A stretch of 64,000 bases of DNA, taken from Porphyra umbilicalis (taxonomy: Eukaryota > Rhodophyta > Bangiophyceae > Bangiales > Bangiaceae). Within the stretch, counting starts at the first letter, position 1, and each line of letters opens with the position of its first letter. Under the pieces are notes generated by a model. The model was not told the origin of the DNA. It saw only the letters and a list, made by a program, of their open reading frames with translations, and did not search any database. Both the position numbers and the translations under genes were made by a program. The stretch is taken from positions 62,001 through 126,000 of the forward strand of contig KV918927.1 in the NCBI GenBank assembly GCA_002049455.2, given 5' to 3'. Of the stretch, positions 61,307-64,000 are shown piece after piece.

Positions 61307-62669
61307 ATGACTTTACTCGTGGGCCTCCTCGACCTCCCGACAGAGGTGCTGGAGCACATCCTCTTCCTAGTTGCCGACCCCGCCGCCCTCTACGCGGCGT
61401 CGCGCACGTGCAAGCGCCTCGCGGCGGCGACGGCGGCGTCGTCCCCCCTGTGGCCGGCGCTCCTCCGCGGCCACGTCGACCTCACCCGCCGCCCGGGGCC
61501 TGTGACGGGGTGGGAGAGGGACTTTTACTGCTTCTGGGACGACACCAATGGAGAGGAAACCGACCCGATGGCGTTTGCGCCGCCGCTCGCGCGCGTGCGG
61601 GGGTGGACGGGCGGGGCCGTGGTGGCACCCGGCGGCGGGGGCGATGGGGGCGGGCCGGCGGCTGTGGCGGCGACGGCGGCGGCGGGGGCGGACGAGGGCG
61701 CCGACGGCGCCGCCCCAGACGGCCGCTTCCTCTACATTGACAACCGGCGGGCCGCCGGCGGGCCGCCAACGCCGCCGCCCACCGCCGACGCGGACGCCGC
61801 CCGCAGCGGCGTGGTCGGGCGGGAGGCCAAGCACCCCAAGACCGCCGCCGCTGGCGCCTCGGTGGCGGCGGCGGCGGCGGCGGCGGCGCCCGCCGAGGAG
61901 GACCCGCGGCTCCTGTACGCCGCCCTCGTCGCCGCCACCCGCGCGGGCGCGGCGGCCGCTGACCCGCGATTGGTCGACGGGTGGGACGGGGCCGACGGTG
62001 TGTGGAACTCGGGGAGCCGACTACGTCCCGCCGCACGTGTGGGTCATGCGGGTGGACCCCCCCGGCATTCCGTGGCCGCCCCGAGCGTCGGTGGCGGGGG
62101 CGGCCGCGGCCGATCTCGAGGCTATCGCCACCGCCGTCGCCGCTGAAAACAGGATCGAGGCCGCCGGCGGCGCCGCGGGGGCCTACCATAACCCCATCAC
62201 GCGCGACGACCCTGCCGGCACCGCCGCCATCGCCGCCGCCAAGACCCCGTCGGCGCTCGAGGCAGACGTTGTCGCCGCAGGCGTGGCGCTGCTCACCGCC
62301 GCGGGCGCCGCGCCGCCCATCCTCCCAACCGTCGCCGCCAAGGGCACCGCCGCCGACGTGCGGGCGGGGGTCCTCGGGTGCGCCTTTGCGGCGAGCGGCA
62401 ACCCCGGTGACGCCACGTACATGCGCTTCACGGGCGGGCCGCTCGAGGCGTTCTTCGTCGGGGATGCGGCGCAACAGATTCTACCGGCCCCGGACCTGCT
62501 GGCGCCGGCGCAGGGGGTCAATGGCGCGGTGCGGCGGCTGCTCGGCGGGCGGCCGGCGTTGGTGTTTGTGTTTGGGGTCGAGGCGATGAGCCCGGTGGGG
62601 GGGGTGGTGGCCGTCGCGTGGTCCCCGACGCTTCTCGTCGGGTTGCTCGTGGAGTTTGTGCAAACATGA
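61307..62669 (+). CDS. F-box protein (about 453 aa, split by an apparent one-base frame change)
   Basis: Likely substrate adaptor of an SCF-type ubiquitin ligase. ATG 61307 is chosen because the F-box follows at once: L-L-D-L-P-T-E-V-L-E-H-I-L-F-L-V-A-D (residues 7-24), then A-A-S-R-T-C-K-R-L-A and P-L-W-P-A-L-L-R. A linker rich in Gly/Ala separates it from a C-terminal domain. The first frame is convincing to about 62010 (D-G-V-W-N-S-G), after which the protein-like reading moves to the next frame (D-Y-V-P-P-H-V-W-V-M-R-V-D-P-P) and continues to a stop at 62669, ending L-L-V-E-F-V-Q-T. The switch falls at a GGGG run, so a base-call error or a real indel are both possible. The first frame alone ends at 62146. 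The C-terminal domain is not identified. Confidence 0.65.
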
Positions 62670-64000
62670 GCTGCGGGGGAGGGGGCGGGGGGGGGGGGGG
62701 GCAGGGGGCGCCTCGGCCAGCCGCGACGCCCGCCACCGTCGGCAGCGGGACGCGGGGGGACGCGGGGGGGTGCACGTGCCGACGCTGCGCAGTGCTCACT
62801 ATCCGTCCGACACCAATTCTTAGCAACTGGCCTCTGATGAAGGCTTAATTTTATCCCCACCGGAAAATAAAAATATGGCTGGCCTCAGGAGAGTCTGGCA
62901 GGGTCGGCGGTTTTTTCCGTTTCCGCTGGGGCGCTTCCGTTCTTCTACTGGAAAATGCACCCAAGAAAATGTCTGCACCAGTTCTTGACACAATGATTTC
63001 TCATAGGAGAACGGCTCGGAATCGCACATTACAGTCAGAAAAACTTAGTATGAACGGAGTATTTGGTCATCTGGAGCCCCGAGTTTCCATCCTTGTGTCG
63101 CCTTCGTCCCCCCCCGCCTCCCCCCCTCCCTCCCCCCTGCTCTATCCTCGACCCCCGCCCAAAGTCTTGTTTGAGCAACCCTCTGAGTCTCATGACCCTA
63201 GAGGTTCCTCGACAACTCATGTGCCCCTCGTCTGCGAAGCGTCTAGAGCTACACGCGCTCCCTTCGCTGTCCACACATGTCCTTCGTGTGGGAAGGCTGT
63301 AGGCCAAGGACAGACGTGGGGACGGGGGGCGCACGGGTGGGGGAGGAAGGGGGCGGATGGGAAGGGGGGAGGTGGGTTAGGGGGGCTCAGGGGCTATCGG
63401 ATGGACGATAAAATGATGAGTAAGCCTGTGCTGGTACGCAGGGAACTGGGACAGGGTTGTGCTGTGGTGACATGAAGGGCGGGGGATGGGGGGGGCGATG
63501 GGTAGCCCTGAAAAACTCGCACAGTACAATGTGACCACGAAACTCGGGCTCCAGAGCCTCTCTCATGTGCTGACCACACCTCTTCGTCGACCTTGGCCGA
63601 GAAATCGGCCCAGACAGCCACTACGGGGCTCCGGGGTGCATCGGAGTGAGGGTCGTTCCGCACCGGGCGGTATCGTCGGTAGACCGGTACGCGGAATATG
63701 CCGCGTACCGGTAAAACAAGAACCAGACATACCGTTGTTTACCGGTCGTACAGACGATCCGGTATTTCTGAGCTGAACCAAATGATTGGGATTGGGGGCA
63801 GATGGTCAGGGAGTTGTGTACATCGGTGACGTTTAAATCCTGAGAGACTGTTCAACAAATCTCACAACTTGCCAGTCCCAGCCGCCGGCCTGCTTTTCTG
63901 CCACCCCTGCCCAGCAGCCACGAAGACAGCAGGTCTCCCACTACCGACGTCCTAGCTATGGCGTCGTCTTCACCCCCCCCCCCCCACCTGGGCGGCCGCC
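62670..64000. other. No supported gene; palindrome cluster near 63.68 kb
   Basis: Short or composition-driven frames only. An A/T-richer stretch (62840-63060) follows the F-box gene and may hold its 3' end. A dense set of ACCGGTA/TACCGGT palindromes lies at 63650-63760. Confidence 0.4.
63683..63712. repeat. Perfect 12-bp inverted repeat, ACCGGTACGCGG / CCGCGTACCGGT
   Basis: Arms 63683-63694 and 63701-63712 around AATATG. A further TACCGGT about 35 bp downstream and GATCGTC-like words outside extend the symmetry. It could be a protein-binding palindrome or the core of a small foldback element. Confidence 0.6.

Overview
The window looks like nuclear DNA from a GC-rich eukaryote whose sequence here is mostly mobile elements with a few compact, apparently intronless host genes. 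A bangiophyte red alga of the Porphyra/Pyropia type fits best: very high GC, copia-type and PIF/Harbinger elements, few introns. That placement is inference from general character, not from a diagnostic gene.

Layout. 1-3.6 kb: a copia-type LTR element running off the left edge, inserted into an older reverse-transcriptase element; both are fossils. 3.6-11.4 kb: low coding content, with one interrupted minus-strand gene at 5.0-5.8 kb. 11.4-14.2 kb: three unrecognised plus-strand ORFs. 14.3 kb: a tRNA-like pol III promoter pair. 14.5-18.5 kb: a DNA element with roughly 280-bp terminal inverted repeats. 19.2-20.8 kb: a minisatellite of about 115 bp units.

23-56 kb is dominated by PIF/Harbinger transposons. 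Element I (23138-34156) has the MYB/SANT-like ORF1 on the plus strand and a DDE transposase (ORF2) on the minus strand, facing each other across a GC-rich spacer. Element IB (40105-about 46184) is a second, 3'-truncated copy holding only the ORF1 half. Element II (46775-56058) is a separate family member in the mirror arrangement (ORF2 plus, ORF1 minus) around a 1.6 kb GGC minisatellite. It has near-perfect terminal inverted repeats, an exact TGA target duplication and an intact transposase catalytic set; it sits inside a 36-bp minisatellite that still preserves the empty-site sequence. Small non-autonomous elements lie between: a 380-bp hAT-type MITE with an exact 8-bp duplication, a 137-bp hairpin, and a 132-bp TA-flanked foldback.

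57-62.7 kb is the most ordinary host DNA: a small secreted cysteine-rich protein (minus), a secreted DNA/RNA non-specific endonuclease with a TATA box (plus), and an F-box protein (plus) split by an apparent one-base frame change. The two secreted-protein genes diverge across an intergenic region with repeated blocks.

Most long reading frames in the GC-rich tracts (29-31, 36.5-38, 50-52, 53-55, 60-62 kb) are composition artefacts and are not annotated as genes.
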